Source: Diabrotica undecimpunctata (lineage: Eukaryota; Arthropoda; Insecta; Coleoptera; Chrysomelidae). From it: a DNA stretch of 64,000 nucleotides. The stretch covers positions 44,235,753-44,299,752 of the forward strand of contig NC_092804.1 of assembly GCF_040954645.1 (NCBI RefSeq), given 5' to 3'. The notes below the pieces were generated by a model that worked only from the letters and a program-made list of their open reading frames with translations, had not been told where the DNA came from and ran no database searches. The position numbers and the translations under genes were made by a program. The stretch's first letter is position 1. Every line of letters starts with the position of its first letter. Positions 1 through 11,599 of this stretch are shown here, one piece after another.

Positions 1-998
1 TTCTTGTACCTCCTATATATGTTTCAATATTTAAGCAGATTCTTTCCCATTCTTCATTCTTTTGCTGTGGTCTTTGTTTTTTCACTTCTCTATCTTTTTC
101 TCTATATTCTTTATAAACTTTATCGTTGTTTGTAGTCAGCCATTTTCTGTATAGTTGCTTTTTTTCTTCAATTATTCTTTTTGTTGGTTAATTTATTTCA
201 TTATAGTGCTGTTTATTTGTTATATGTTCTTTTTCCCCAAGGGCTTCGAATGCTGCTTGCTTTATACTCGCCTTTATATGCTCGTATATTTCTTCGATGT
301 TGCCGTATCTAAATTCTATTAATTTTTGGTCTAGACGTTGTTGGTATAGTTCTCTTATTGATTGTTCTTGGAATAGTTCTATATTGTATTGTTTTTCTCT
401 TATAGTGTTCAACGGTTCTTCTGTGGAGGGGGTCTTGTTATGTTTCCAATTAATGCCCATTTTTGCTGTCAGTAGTCTATGGTCCGTTCCACATTCTGCT
501 CCTCTTTTGACTCGCACATCTTTTATCTTTATTGTGGTATCTTGTTTGATTATTATGTAGTCTATTATCGATTTCAGCTTTCGTGTTTCTTGCGTCCATG
601 TATATTTATGAATATTTTTATGTCTGAAGAATCCGTTGGTGATTTTTAGGTTGTTTAATTCGCATAATTCAATCAGACGTTCTCCGTTATCGTTTTGTTC
701 ATCCTCTCCAAATCTCCCCACTACTTTATCGTTTTCTTTCCTTCCGGTTCTGCCGTTAAGGTCTCCTGCTATAATTATCTCCACGTTCTTTTTAATTAGC
801 TCTATTTGATTCTGGAGTTGTTCCGTAAAATGTTCTTTTTCTACTCTCGGAGAATCGTCTGTTGGTGCATATACTCCGAGTATCACTGTCTCTTTACCGT
901 ATATGTCTATATGCATTTTAATTATTCTCTCGTTGATTGGTTCCCATGTTCTAACCCTGTTCTTCCACTTATTTTTGATTAGTATTCCTACTCCTGCC
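1..998 (-). pseudogene. RTE-like LINE relic: apurinic-type endonuclease domain, runs off left edge
   Basis: The open frame 188-916 (242 codons) continues without a stop upstream to about 1000. It encodes the endonuclease half of a non-LTR retrotransposon ORF2, which nicks target DNA to prime reverse transcription. Visible motifs are GDLNGRTG at residues 51-58 (metal-binding and catalytic region) and GTDHRLL around residues 144-149 (the SDH-like C-terminal motif). A TAA near 185 interrupts the frame; the endonuclease-RT linker then continues with many Lys and Glu residues to base 1, so the RT should lie outside the window. The 5' end is cut where an opposite-strand LINE begins. The class is confident; the RTE assignment is inferred from the style of the domain. 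Confidence 0.85.
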
Positions 999-999
999 T

Positions 1000-1825
1000 T
1001 TGGAATGGGAAAGTAAAGGAATAAATATTGATGGTGAGATGCTTAGTCATCTACGATTCGCAGATGATATTGTTCTGACTTCAGATGACCTAAAGGCTGC
1101 CAGTGATATGTTGAATGAACTCAGCGATGCAGCACGTAAAGTAGGTCTAAATATTAACTACCAAAAGACAAAAATGATGACTAATTTAGTTCCGCGCCAT
1201 CCTTTAAGGGTAGAAGACGTCCAAATTGAAATTGTTGACAGCTGCATATACCTTGGACATACGGTAAAAATTAGCAGAGATAATCAAACTGCTGAGCTGC
1301 TAAGAAGAATAACACTGACATGGGCAGTATATGAAAGACTGCGTGATATTTTTAAAGGTGATATACCTATCAGGTTAAAAAGAAGAGCCTTTAATCAGTG
1401 TGTCCTGCCTGTCCTTACATATGGCGCAGAGACACTTACGCTAACAAGGACATCTACACGAAAACTACAAGTGACGCAACGCAGAATGGAAAGATCATTG
1501 TTAGGCATAACGTTGCGAGATAGGGTAAGAAACGAAGAAATCCGTAGAAAAAGTGATGTAGAAGATTATAAAACACATTAAATGGAGGTGGGTAGGATAC
1601 GTCGCTAGAATGAAGGATAATAGTTGGACCAAAAAAATCTTGGAGTGGAGACCGAGAGCGAATAGACGAAACCAGGGAAGATCACCCACAAGATGGACTG
1701 ACGACATAAAGAGGATTTGTACCAACTGACTTGCAGCAGCGCAAGATAGATCTGAATGGAGGTTTTTCGAGGAGGCCTATGTTCATCAGTGGACGACTAT
1801 GGGCTGATGATGATGTTGATGACTG
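1000..1825 (+). pseudogene. RTE-like LINE, 5'-truncated RT C-terminal half with GATGAT tail
   Basis: The frame at 1000-1581 carries the RT catalytic box FADD at residues 20-23, followed by the thumb region (YLGHTV, LTYGAETLTL). A frameshift near 1575 moves the end into another frame, where RWVGYVARM, GRSPTRWTDDIKR and EAYVHQWT are readable; these are the conserved C-terminal tail of this LINE group. A stop falls after KRICTN. The element ends in a short GATGATGATG-type repeat, as RTE-like elements often do. It abuts the opposite-strand endonuclease relic at about 1000 and may have inserted into it, but I could not find a target-site duplication. Confidence 0.85.
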
Positions 1826-2419
1826 CAGTTGTACACATCAAGAAAAACATAAATGCCAGACCTATAATTCCCGAATATAATGTACCATTACAAAACACCA
1901 GCCGCAAAAGCCTACACTTCTTATAAGGAACATATAATTTCACCCTTTTAGGGACGACTGAGGTAGATAAATAATCTTTATCTATCTTTTTTGCTATGCT
2001 GATGATAGTTTCTTTTAAATGTGTGATATACCCTATCGATATGTCCTGGATACTCGAAATATTTGAGTTTCTGTAAAGTCCTCTATTTTCCAGTTCTATG
2101 TGAAGATTTAAGATCGTTTTTTATTTGGGTTTCCTATCTTATTTAAACCAAAGTGTTTACTAGTAGATGATATGAACCATAGTTGGCTCTTTTGCTAACA
2201 ACGTAAAGCATAATAACTGTTTTTAAATGTTTTGGTTTTTGAATCTAGATAATTTTGTATATATTCTTATGGTAAAAAGTTTACCGAATCAGAAAATATA
2301 CCACTATCCATCCATACCTGAAGCCATCTTCAGCGCTATGGTCAAGTATTTAAAGTATCACTACTATGAGAGATCTCATTTGGTAATTAATACAGAAATT
2401 TTGTCTTTAAGCTGGTTCT
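1826..2419. other. Intergenic or intronic AT-rich stretch, nothing recognised
   Basis: No translated frame shows a domain. The 80-codon plus frame beginning at 2227 has no recognisable motif and I treat it as chance. Confidence 0.5.
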
Positions 2420-3660
2420 ATTACAAATTTTCCATTGAAAAAACACAAAAAAGTCAGAACTTGCTTTGATAGTATTGAGTATTTTTTGTATAGGGATGAT
2501 AGTACTTATTTTGACTACATTAGGAATTCTACGCGTCGTAAGAGATGTATTATTTAAATTAAGCATAACAATAGTTTCAATTATTTCCTTTACTATTCTG
2601 CAATTTAGTGTTTCATGTAATGAGAATTTATTATCTAAATTGCCAACAAATTTTTGCAAATCCTGCATCCTGCAAATCCTTCAAATTCTTCAAAATTGTA
2701 ATATAGTTTATTATTTACATTACACCATGCTTCAGAATTCTCAATAGTTTCAACAATACTTTTAATGCTTTCAGCAAAATACTCATTAAGACTGCCTAGC
2801 AATTTCTACGTACTTTATTTGTTATCCGTTTTGGGCCTGTAGTAGTTTCAAAGATTACGGAGTTTGGCATCCCTCGACTTTTATCATTGATTAATTTTTA
2901 AAGTTTTCCATATTTCTTTTGGATTGTTTCTATACCTATTAATTTTGTTAAAATAAAACCACTCTCTTTTTAGTTTTAACATATTTACTACATGTTTTTT
3001 AAAAACTTTCTTTTATGTTGTTTTTTAATGACTTCAATACATTTTTTTAAATCTTTGTAAGCCTTGTCACGCTGTTTAATTTTTGCAAAATTTCCTGGTA
3101 AATGATATTAACATCAACAGAATATAATTTAAAATGACACATAATAAGACTAGTTTTGATTTTATCCAATGTATGATTAAATTTCTAAACTGGGATAGAT
3201 TACCATCAGGTAAATTCTAACTGAAAAGATGGTTTGACCGCTCATCCACAGAAATCTTTCGTGAAGCAGTTTCTAAAGCTACAATTGCCATTTGGATCGC
3301 CAACCTTCGAAAGGAGCCGGCGCAATAGGAAGAAGGAGAAATTATAACTAATTATTATTGGCGATATTTACTGAAATAATGGAATGATCAGTTATTTTTG
3401 GACAATCGTGAACACAAGCACTTATATTATTTTGATTAGAAAGGACAAACCAAAGTTTTACTAGTGTCTTTATAGAAAGTGCCTTACTTTCCCATAGAAA
3501 TTACTAGCCAACAAGTAGGTCTATATTAAAGTCACTAACTAATACACCACAACGATAGTTGTCAGTAAATAAAACATCACCTATTTCTTCCAAATCTTTA
3601 ATGAATTGAGCATATTTTCTATCTCCTCAATTCAAAAAAGGTCTCGAATTAATTCTTAAT
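2420..3660 (-). pseudogene. Jockey/CR1-like LINE relic (endonuclease end, linker, RT start)
   Basis: Read on the minus strand, 3640-3490 resembles the end of an endonuclease domain (VLVSDFNIDLL). Then 3110-2840 gives a linker rich in KQRDKAYKDLKK and NRYRNNPKEIWKTLK, and 2800-2700 gives an acidic linker (LNEYFAESIKSIVETIENSE). 2668-2440 gives the start of RT (VVKISTIIPIQKI, which resembles RT block 0/1). Stops and frame changes occur throughout and the rest of RT is absent. A plus-strand LINE fragment at 3223-3338 interrupts it. The order endonuclease, linker, RT supports one decayed element rather than unrelated matches. Confidence 0.6.
3223..3338 (+). mobile_element. GAA-tailed RTE-like LINE, very short 3' fragment
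   Basis: Codons 3230-3328 read WF, then STEIFREAVSK, then ATIAIWIANLRK and a stop. This is the same C-terminus as the longer copies at 13.5, 18.9, 27.2 and 34.1 kb. A GAAGAAGGAGAA tail follows. The flanking 11-mers AAATTCTAACT (3212-3222) and AAATTATAACT (3339-3349) differ at one position and look like the target-site duplication, which defines a 116-bp 5'-truncated insertion. Confidence 0.75.
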
Positions 3661-3739
3661 AAGACCAGTTAATAAATCTGAACTGATTCAAACAATCAGT
3701 ATTATCAAAACCAAATCTTCCTGTAGTACTGACAGACTA
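3661..3739. other. Short spacer between LINE relics
   Basis: Nothing recognised. Confidence 0.4.
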
Positions 3740-5345
3740 TCCATAAAAATTTTCTTAAATCTCCCCCAAAAAATGTGTTAAAAGTCCTGGTCTCACTAAT
3801 TAATGAATCCTTTGAAAAAGGTATATTTTCAGAGTGCCTAAAGACAGCCATTATTATTCCCCTTTATAAAGGTGTTGAAAAATCGAATGTCTGCAACTAC
3901 AGACCTATTGCCTTACTACCGGTCCTATCCAAAATTATTGAGAGACTTATTAACGCCCGACTTATGTCCCTTCTCATTGAAAACAACATTTTATCACAAA
4001 GTCAGTTCGGCTTTTGATCTAATAAATGTACAGTTCCCGTCATATAAAACTGGTACACTTTTTTCCCAATGTAAACCTGTGTTTAGATTTGTTCGTGAAT
4101 CAATTCGTTGTTGCCATCACAGATAACGGAATTGCACTAAATCTAAATAAAAAAGAACGTTCAAAAATATTTATAGTTTTTTCAAAAAACCGTATCTAAT
4201 AAATTTAATAACCAGAGAGAGGGTTGCGTTAATGCCTAAAATGTTTAAAGGATCTTTAAACGTAGCGTATTGGCACAGGGAACATTGGAATGCATCTACT
4301 GTAATTTTATAATGTGTCTGTCGCACGTCGCACAGCCCTCCTTTTAGCTGATTTGATACAATATTTCGTTGAACTGGCAACGTTGCCCTACAACTATAAC
4401 TTCTGATCTACTTAAAATAAAAACCTGACCAGACTCTAATTTACTTTTTTTTTAACGTGGATAAGACTGTCCAACTATCCTATAAACAAGCTCTTTAGCC
4501 CTTGCTTCTTAATAACAGCCAGACCAGTATCGTTGATTCTGTAAGATTTCTTGATATTTTTATAGACAGCAACCTTAAACGGTCCATTCATATCTATTTG
4601 TTAAATAAGAAACTAGCATCAGCCTGCTATGCAATAAGATCTATTTCGAAGGAAATCACTTTAGCATCTTGCAAAATAACATATTTTTCTTTGTTCGAGT
4701 CTTATCTTTGATATAGTTTTACTTTTTGGGGTTCTAGTACAGCCGCCCAATCTGATTTTATTTTTAAATTACAAAAAAGAGCAATACGATAACTTTTTGG
4801 CCTCAGTAGAATAACACATTGCAGAAGCTACTTCAAAAATCACGGGATTTTAACTCTTTTCTCTTTATATATTTTAGAAACTCTTTGTTTAATTCGTAAA
4901 CATCTACATATTTTTCCAGAAAGACCTCATCATGACTACTCCACCAGAAATTCAACCTTTGATGTGTATTTACCGATCCCGTGTACTGAGTTAATAAAGA
5001 AATCTATATTATATTCGGCAAACAAATTATACAACCATCTCCCTTTGCAACTTAAATCTGCAACTTCTTGCCTTAAGTTCCGTAAAATAACAAAAGACTA
5101 TCTATCTGGAAGAACTTATTATTCAGTGAAAGAGTTTCTTAACGAATAACTAAGAAATCACAGTACGTTTATAATAAAGTATTTCTGTATAATATATTTG
5201 GGTATCACATGAGCAACTTAAATTTATTGGTTTAAGTTTTATTGGTATTGTTATTATTCTGACTTTTTGTAAGCTTTGTCCTTAAAATTGTACAATTTTT
5301 AGTAACAATAGAACATATTTCTATCCTATTCTATATTATGATAAT
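3740..5345 (+). pseudogene. Jockey-like LINE, family A, 5'-truncated, decayed RT and 3'UTR
   Basis: The frame 3775-4017 encodes RT blocks 1-2 (IIIPLYKG, NYRPIALLPVLSKIIERL, SQFGF). The fingers/palm segment that should hold the catalytic FADD is damaged or replaced at about 4020-4430, including a stretch at about 4190-4430 that does not fit the element. The post-palm region resumes at 4502-4711 (SVRFLDIFIDSN) and the C-terminal domain at 4964-5149 (SILYSANKLYNHLPLQLKS to a stop after EFLNE). The 3'UTR ends near 5345 in a TATCCTATTCTAT stretch and AATAAATAAATA. A second copy of the same family lies on the minus strand at 49790-53310 and aligns over the coding end and the 3'UTR. Confidence 0.8.
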
Positions 5346-6065
5346 AAATAAATATCATTATGCGTATTATAATATTCTTATTCCATAGGATGTATGACTG
5401 ACTATATTTGTATATTTATAGTTTGAAAAGTAAAATTTAATTAATAATTGCGCAGATAAAAAACAAGTAACAAACATTTTTAATAAAACCAATAACCAGA
5501 ATCGATCAGAGACAATAATAATTGGATTATGAGTGAGGTACTATATATAGAAGCAATATTATGTCTAATATTATGAAGTAGTATGTACTGTTTTTCCATG
5601 CATAAAAGAACATGGAAAAAAGATTATAAAGTGTGTTGGTAGTCTAAATAAAAATATACACTACCAATAATCCGTTTATTTTTTTTATTTTATCACTTAG
5701 AACTACATGGTTTAGCAATAGCCGGTCTGTGGATGATTAGGTCACTGCACCCATACACCTTAAATTTTTATTTACAAAATACAGAAGTATAAAATATATG
5801 GGCCACATCGGATGTTTCATAAAATGCTTTAGAGCGATAGATTGCGTCTTGATTCATATCAGGAATTTCAACTTGACCAGAAATCCGTAGATTTTGATCT
5901 TAAATGTGTAATTATTTTTTTTTCAATACGAGATCTTATAGTACTCGTATTTTTCGTAGTTATTGGGTATCATTGTCTCACCGACTGGACTATATCGAGT
6001 GCTCTTGTCATTTATTTTGTTCAGGTATGATCTTAAAGATTTCTAAAGACGTAATTGTAAAGACA
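5346..6065. other. AT-rich stretch, nothing recognised
   Basis: Short frames here have no recognisable motif. The frames from 5842 and 5904 run into the inverted repeat of the next element and are probably chance. Confidence 0.45.
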
Positions 6066-6972
6066 TGTATGGTACAAATGAAAGGAATAAATTCATTATT
6101 TCGTAAGTCGACGACTTTAAGGAAAAATCCTGAAACCGGCCGATTTTTATTTTTAAACAGGCCATTCGTCAGGATACCTTTTTATTTATTTATGTCATCT
6201 ATGTGAGCGTGATGACGTTATTACTAAAATTTATGGATACTGGGCTACAGAAAATCCACACTGGATGCAAGAGTGTCGGACTCAGAGAAAATTAATGTTT
6301 GGGACGATAAAAATTGGATTCTGGAGACACAATATGCTGTCTTGGTGCGCAACTACTTGAACAACGTCTTTTCAAATCGGTGGATAGGTCGAAGAGGAAC
6401 AATAGAATGGCCGCCTAGGTCACCAGATTTGACTCCCCTTAATTTCTTTTTATGGGGATACTTTAAAGTGTACCAAAATAGACCACAAAATATCAATGAA
6501 CTCAAAGAAGGGATACGTATTGAGGTTGCACAAATAACTCCGGAAGTTATAGATAAGCTCAGAGAAAAGTTCGCGGCACATATTTTTCATTGTACTTTAG
6601 CTGGAAGTGAACAATTTGAGTACTTAATTTAAGTTCCGTTTTATTTACTGAATAATACATAATAAATATTTATTGTAATAATACAAATTTAATAATATTT
6701 TAAACAAATACAACATTACTTAGACATATTGATACGGCTGAATAGGTATTTAAGAGACCTTTTAAATAATGTATTACAACACCGACATTTTCATTTAAAA
6801 ATTTGAGAAATGACGTCATCACGACCACATAGATGACGTCAAAAATAAAAATGTATTTTTACGAATAGCCTGTTCAAAATTAAAAATCGACAAGTTACAG
6901 GATTTTTCCTTAAAGTAGCCGGTTTACGAAATAACGAATTTATTCCTTTCATTTGCATCATACCGTATAGTA
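6066..6972 (+). mobile_element. Tc1/mariner-type transposon, internally deleted, with about 155-bp TIRs
   Basis: The left arm (about 6066-6225) and right arm (about 6805-6972) are inverted copies. Both contain AAATGAAAGGAATAAATTC, then CTTTAAGGAAAAATCCTG, then ATCTATGTG and GTGATGACGT in the same order when one is reverse-complemented. They flank the C-terminal part of a DDE transposase. Total length of about 0.9 kb is far below an autonomous element because the first two-thirds of the transposase is missing. Arm divergence suggests an old copy. Confidence 0.75.
6232..6632 (+). pseudogene. Tc1/mariner-type transposase C-terminal remnant
   Basis: The 119-codon frame at 6273-6632 carries RWIGRRGTIEWPPRSPDLTPLNFFLWGY. 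The D of SPDLTP is the position of the third catalytic acid, and a conserved tail follows (NINELKEGIR, FEYLI). Just upstream, 6232-6290 in another frame reads YWATENPHWMQE, a piece of the core normally well before this, so the region between is deleted or frameshifted. It lies inside the TIR pair and is not a working gene. Confidence 0.75.
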
Positions 6973-7039
6973 TTTTCACAAGTTCGTGTATGGACAATGT
7001 ATCGTGCTTCCTTGACGTGACTACTTAAGTTCAAAAAAT
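6973..7039. other. Spacer
   Basis: Nothing recognised apart from an ATT-rich run that may be the 3' tail of the following minus-strand LINE. Confidence 0.3.
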
Positions 7040-8045
7040 ATTATAATAATAATAATATATTATCACTTCGAGTCAAGCAGGATCATGGCTTGGTTTACAA
7101 TGATCCACCATTCCCGTTTGTTCTTCGCTTTTTCTCTCCAATTGCTTACATTGAAATAACGCAGGTCGTCATTAACTTCATGACTTCATGTGGTCCTATG
7201 CCTTTCTTTTCTCTTTTTACCACCTATTGTAGCGCTTAAAAAAATTTTTGGCATTCTAACTTAGGTCATTCTTTGGACAAGGCCTAACCATTAAAGTCTT
7301 TGTGCTCTTACTACTGCAATTACATATATTAGACTCTAACTCTTTGTTTGTTCTTCGAGCCCACTAAATGTTAATCATTTTTTTGAAAAATATCTTTCGA
7401 AGTATTTTTCTTCCCATATTTGTAATATTGATCGCTTAGCTTTTTTATAGTCCAGGTTTCTGAGGCATATGTAACTATTGTTCTTACAGTTTTATACTTT
7501 CTTAATTTAGCTGCTTTGGATATATTTTTGCTTTTGAATATTCTATTGAGTCCATACATGCAACGATTTCCTGACATTTTTTTGTGTATTTCCTCCCAGA
7601 TACTTGGTTTCCTCAAAAATATAGACCCTAAATATTCAAATCTCTTTATCTGTTCAAATTTATACATTTTTCCTTTCATTGTTGTTATCATTAAATATTG
7701 TCCCTGTTCAAATTCCTTGTCCATTCATTCAATGTATTTAGTTTTTGTTTATAAACAGGGTAACGGAAACATGTGTTAAATATGGGCTAAAGCTTAATAC
7801 TTCTTAATATATCTGGCCCTCTATATGAACGTATATGCATGATGTTTTTTTCAACATCATTCTCTACTAAAACATGGTCTATTTAATTTACCGTTTGACC
7901 ATCTTGCGATCTCCAAGTACCCTCTGAAAGCAAGTACCTACTTTTTATTAAAATGTCTTTTTCCTTTGCAAAATCAATCAGCTTATGACCATGTCCATTC
8001 GTTGATAAATGCAAGCTGTATCTTCCTATTGTAGGTATAAATACG
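7040..8045 (-). pseudogene. RTE-like LINE relic: endonuclease end plus RT C-terminus
   Basis: On the minus strand, 8045-7800 reads as endonuclease (PTIGRYSLHLSTNGHGHKLIDFA, then TWRSQDGQTVN, a stop, IDHVLVE, RSYRGPD), typical of this LINE group. The RT palm is deleted. 7724-7371 gives the RT thumb (QIKRFEYLGSIF, TYASETWTIK) and 7190-7085 the tail (NVSNWREKAKNK). A (TTA/ATT)-rich 3' end follows at about 7040-7070. The tail matches the LINE at 41.6-43.2 kb in style. Frameshifts and the internal deletion make it non-functional. Confidence 0.75.
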
Positions 8046-10335
8046 TTCCCTCTACATATTTTGTCATTTTAAAAATTGTGAAGAGTAAATGTCAAAATAG
8101 ATACATGACTGTAACTTCGTGTCACACCCCGTATATTCAATCATTTCTCTGTTGTTCTTTCTCACGATATTATTTTTATGACCACTTCAAATTTTTACAG
8201 TTACGAAAAAATTCTGTTAATTCTAGATATTCTACTTTAAAATATTCTAAATAATTTCTTTTTAAGATGCCACAAAGAGTACAGCTTCTGTTTGAGTTTA
8301 ACCTTTATTGATTGCAGTTCCCAAAAGCGCCTACATTTCTAGCACTTCTGTTTGAATTCAACCTTTGTTGATTGAAGTTCCCAAAACAGTTATTTAACCC
8401 AAAATCGTACTTTTTTTGCTAATATAAATATACTTAAATTTTCAATTCTATCATTTCTCCCTTTGCTCCTAAAGAAGATGTAACACCACTTCTGTTCACC
8501 AAAAGACCACTTTTTAATGGTAATGGTAATTTTTTTTAATTAGTAAATATGTTATAATTATATTTAAATGTCTCTTATTTATTTTTGTATACCTCGTTTA
8601 TTTACCTGTCAGATATCTTAAAATTACTAATTGAAGGGTCTTAATTTCGACCGGTTCTCTGAAAATCTCCGCTGCCAACAATATTCTTAATGTTTACGGG
8701 TGATTTACCAAATATCTACTCACAATATTCTCTGGCTCAATAGCAATCTTTATAAGATTTTAGCAAGGTACTATGGTCAATTCTAATTCAATTAGCTAAT
8801 CCAACAGCGATAGCGACTTGTGGGCTTTCTTTGAATTTGAGGCTGAATAACATTTATGCAGAAAACACATTGCGTACTTACAAATATTATTTGATAGTAT
8901 TGATATTTTGTTTGTACAGTCTCTAACGTTTAATCATGATTAAAGATGAATAGAATTAACAAAACACCGCCGACTACGAAACTGCACACTAATTACTTAC
9001 GTAATTGTGTACTTCCACACAATTCACACGCCTTGCACACCTTCATTATTTTAATTCTCCAGGGTTTCACAATAACCTGTGATATTTTTAAGATTTTGTT
9101 TCCTAATTCCAGGTCATAGGACGAAACCTGTCCGATTTCTCGCAGTAAGATTTGTTATATCTCCGCTGGTATTAGGGGAAATAAAATTCTGTATTTACAC
9201 AGTCTGTAATTATTATAAATGACAAAAAAATTTAAAAAGTACACTTTTTCTACTAAAATGTGTCCAATTAAAATGCAAAAATGTTGTACTCTGCATTAAT
9301 TAGTCGTGTTTCTGAAAAGTACGTCAAAGAATTTAGCAAAATCTGTTTCGCGTACACATACAATACATTTAAATGAAACGAAGAGGAGACGTTCTCGTTT
9401 CGCATACCGACTCATTACTATCTCTGTAAAGCGGCTGACATTTTCGTGTGTGCGATATATTGAAATGTTAATTTAAATGACCGCTTGTTATCTGAGTGTG
9501 TTACAAATATCCGTCGAAAAACTCTCATTTTCATCGTGTTTCTTAGAAACGCTAAAACGTGACAATCATCTTAATGGCAAAGTATTTTGATTGGTGTACA
9601 TTTTCAAACTGATTGTAACCATTTTGGTGTATCAATTAATTAAAAGAGACTGCATCGACTTACACTGGTTTTGGCATAAACGGCATTATATGCATCGGCA
9701 ATACTTGACTTTTTTTAACCAAGTTCTTGCTGTTGAAAAGATACTTCTTTATTAGGATGCGAATACGTGCGCAAGGACTGACGGTCCCAAATGGGCAGGT
9801 GTCTGAATTTGTGATATTTTTCATCGACAATTATTTATTCCTAATTAATTGCACATAAGCGACCTTACTAATAAAGAAAAAAATGTAGCTAAAGGCACCA
9901 ATGTATTAAATTAGGCCTTTGTCGGAAACTACCACCCAAAATTAAAAGAGAAACCGCAGAATTATTACATCTTCGCGCATACCAAGCATTTAGAACTCCA
10001 CTTTTACTTTTGTAATTTACTATTTCGGATACAGTTTAAAATAGATTAATTTGTTACATAATAATAATAAAAGTAAAATTCATTAAGCAAACAACTTCGA
10101 TTTTGAGATTTATATGTCGTGGCCTGGTGTTTCGTATCCTACAACTAAGACAGAGCGGATTTTCTGTTCTAACACATCCCGTGTGGTTCCAATATAGTTA
10201 CTGATGAATGCTATAGATATTATTCTTATAAATATCTTTGCAGCGTGACTCAATAAAGATATACGGTGGTCCTTATATTTTCTTCCTGTCGAAAGTATAC
10301 ACGTCTTCTAGATATTTCAGATTTTAACGGTCGGT
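8046..10335. other. Long non-coding stretch, possibly single-copy intronic DNA
   Basis: No domain is readable in any frame. It contains a 60-bp tandem duplication (8285-8404). A stretch of more mixed composition at about 8930-9620 does not look like any repeat elsewhere in the window, and it may be host sequence. Confidence 0.4.
8285..8404. repeat. Two-copy 60-bp tandem duplication
   Basis: CTTCTGTTTGA at 8285 recurs at 8345 exactly 60 bases later, followed in both copies by TTAACCTTTATTGATTGCAG or a close variant, then GTTCCCAAAA. A few substitutions separate the copies. Confidence 0.8.
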
Positions 10336-10347
10336 ACCTAGTTTGGA

Positions 10348-10709
10348 AAGGTAAAAGGCCGAAGATCACGAGGAAGATCTCCAACAAGATGGATTGACCA
10401 AATTACAGGAATATGGAAAATACCTATGCATAAGTTTGGACACCTCACAACGGTAGACGACCAAGAGGAAGACCACAGATCAGATGAGTGGACGACATCA
10501 AAAAAATGGCCGGAACAAATTGAAAGTATGTTGCTCAGGATAGAGATCGATAAAAGGAGTTGGGAGAGGCATATGTCCAAAAATGCACGAAAAAAGGCTA
10601 AGAAGAAAGTTAAAATAAATCACCAGAGACAGAGGTCTCTGGAAACAGACAATACATCGCATCATGATGACCACAACATTCTCTCCGCCGATCAGGACTG
10701 AAGAGAGAG
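10348..10709 (+). mobile_element. RTE-like LINE 3' end with 12-bp target duplication
   Basis: The frame reads KGRRSRGRSPTRWIDQI early and TRDRGLWKQ later, the standard C-terminal tail of an RTE-like LINE. The same element is present as a longer copy at 30488-31104. The flanking ACCTAGTTTGGA (10336-10347 and 10710-10721) is a perfect 12-bp target-site duplication. The copy is interrupted internally by another LINE fragment at about 10437-10606. Confidence 0.8.
10437..10606 (+). mobile_element. LINE 3' fragment nested inside another LINE 3' end
   Basis: The frame 10458-10601 reads RRPRGRPQIR, stop, VDDIKKMAGTN, stop, KYVAQDRDR, stop, KELGEAYVQK, that is, the tail of a related but distinct RTE-like LINE with three in-frame stops. 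Compared with the uninterrupted copy at 30.9 kb, this segment is extra. AAGTT at 10432-10436 and 10607-10611 may be a short target duplication. The segment ends in an AAGAAGAA run. Confidence 0.6.
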
Positions 10710-10722
10710 ACCTAGTTTGGAG

Positions 10723-10833
10723 TGAAAACCCAAAATCCAAATCCAAATCCAAGCAAGGGATAGAGCAGAATGGCGCAGAAAGCTTGGGAAGATTGAGGCT
10801 CTTAAAGAACTGTAGCACCATGATGATGATGAT
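10723..10833 (+). mobile_element. Third LINE 3' end inserted at the same target
   Basis: The frame reads ARDRAEWRRKLGKIEALKEL, then a stop and a GATGATGATGAT tail, a 5'-truncated RTE-like LINE terminus. It is bounded by CTAGTTTGGAG at 10712-10722 and 10834-10844, an 11-bp duplication that overlaps the duplication of the preceding insertion. Confidence 0.75.
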
Positions 10834-10844
10834 CTAGTTTGGAG

Positions 10845-11599
10845 ATACATAGTGATTTATATTGTGTATCATCCAAGAACATTGCGTCTACGTACATTCA
10901 CCTGTAGTAAAAAATATGGTTTAAAAGTCTGTCTTGCTATTTTTGAGTTTGTACTCGACCTATCTTTATCTTATAACTTCAAATAGATCGAAGCATGCCT
11001 TTTAGACTTCAATAGTTTTGTGATAAATAGTTTCTCCCTTTTTTACTATTAGCTCGTTTTTCCAAAGTTTCTCTCAACGTATCTTCTGCCATTCTAGCAC
11101 ATTCTGACAGTACAGCGCCAATAGTAGCAACAATATGGTCCATGTATCGTGTGAGAGCTCTACTTAAACTTCCTTTGACTTCTACCTTTCCCTGAAAGTT
11201 TTTTACGAACATTTTTTCGAAAAAATGTTTTCATTCCCTCTAAGGAGACAATTCACCCATCCCAGATACCTACGGTATCAAGAGGGTTGTGCTCTGGTAA
11301 GGCTCTTTCCGTGTTAAATCTCAGTAACTTAGTTAAGTAGAATGATTAAAACTTAAGAGAAGAAAATAAACGATTTAATTTGACTATTACTATTAGACCA
11401 TATAAGGAAGTATATGTTTAGGGGTGCGAACAGATTTTGTGGTAACTAACGGAGAAAATTTTAACTACAAGTCAATACATAATGAATATTTTACAGTTCA
11501 GATATTTAAGTAAAATTAAAATTTATTTTTTTTATTGTATTGCCCTTGATACCATATTAGGTACATACATTACTATAAATATACATCAACAGGAGTTGC
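10845..11599. other. Non-coding stretch with one exon-like minus-strand frame
   Basis: Only the minus-strand frame near 11009-11190 stands out and is listed separately. The rest shows no domain. Confidence 0.35.
11009..11190 (-). other. Exon-like open frame, product not recognised
   Basis: On the minus strand a CTTTCAG acceptor-like site (about 11185) precedes an open frame of about 60 codons ending in a stop at 11009. Its composition is mixed and helical (a run of Ala, Glu, Arg and Met; SECARMAEDTLRETLEKR), unlike the low-complexity frames around it. It could be the last exon of a host gene, or chance. I do not recognise a family and no donor or upstream exon could be placed. Confidence 0.2.

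Noticed and set aside
188..916. The endonuclease frame at the left edge considered as a host gene (craniofacial development protein 2-like annotation seen in databases)
   Set aside because: The motifs and linker are those of a LINE ORF2; such host-gene names are known misannotations of LINE endonucleases.
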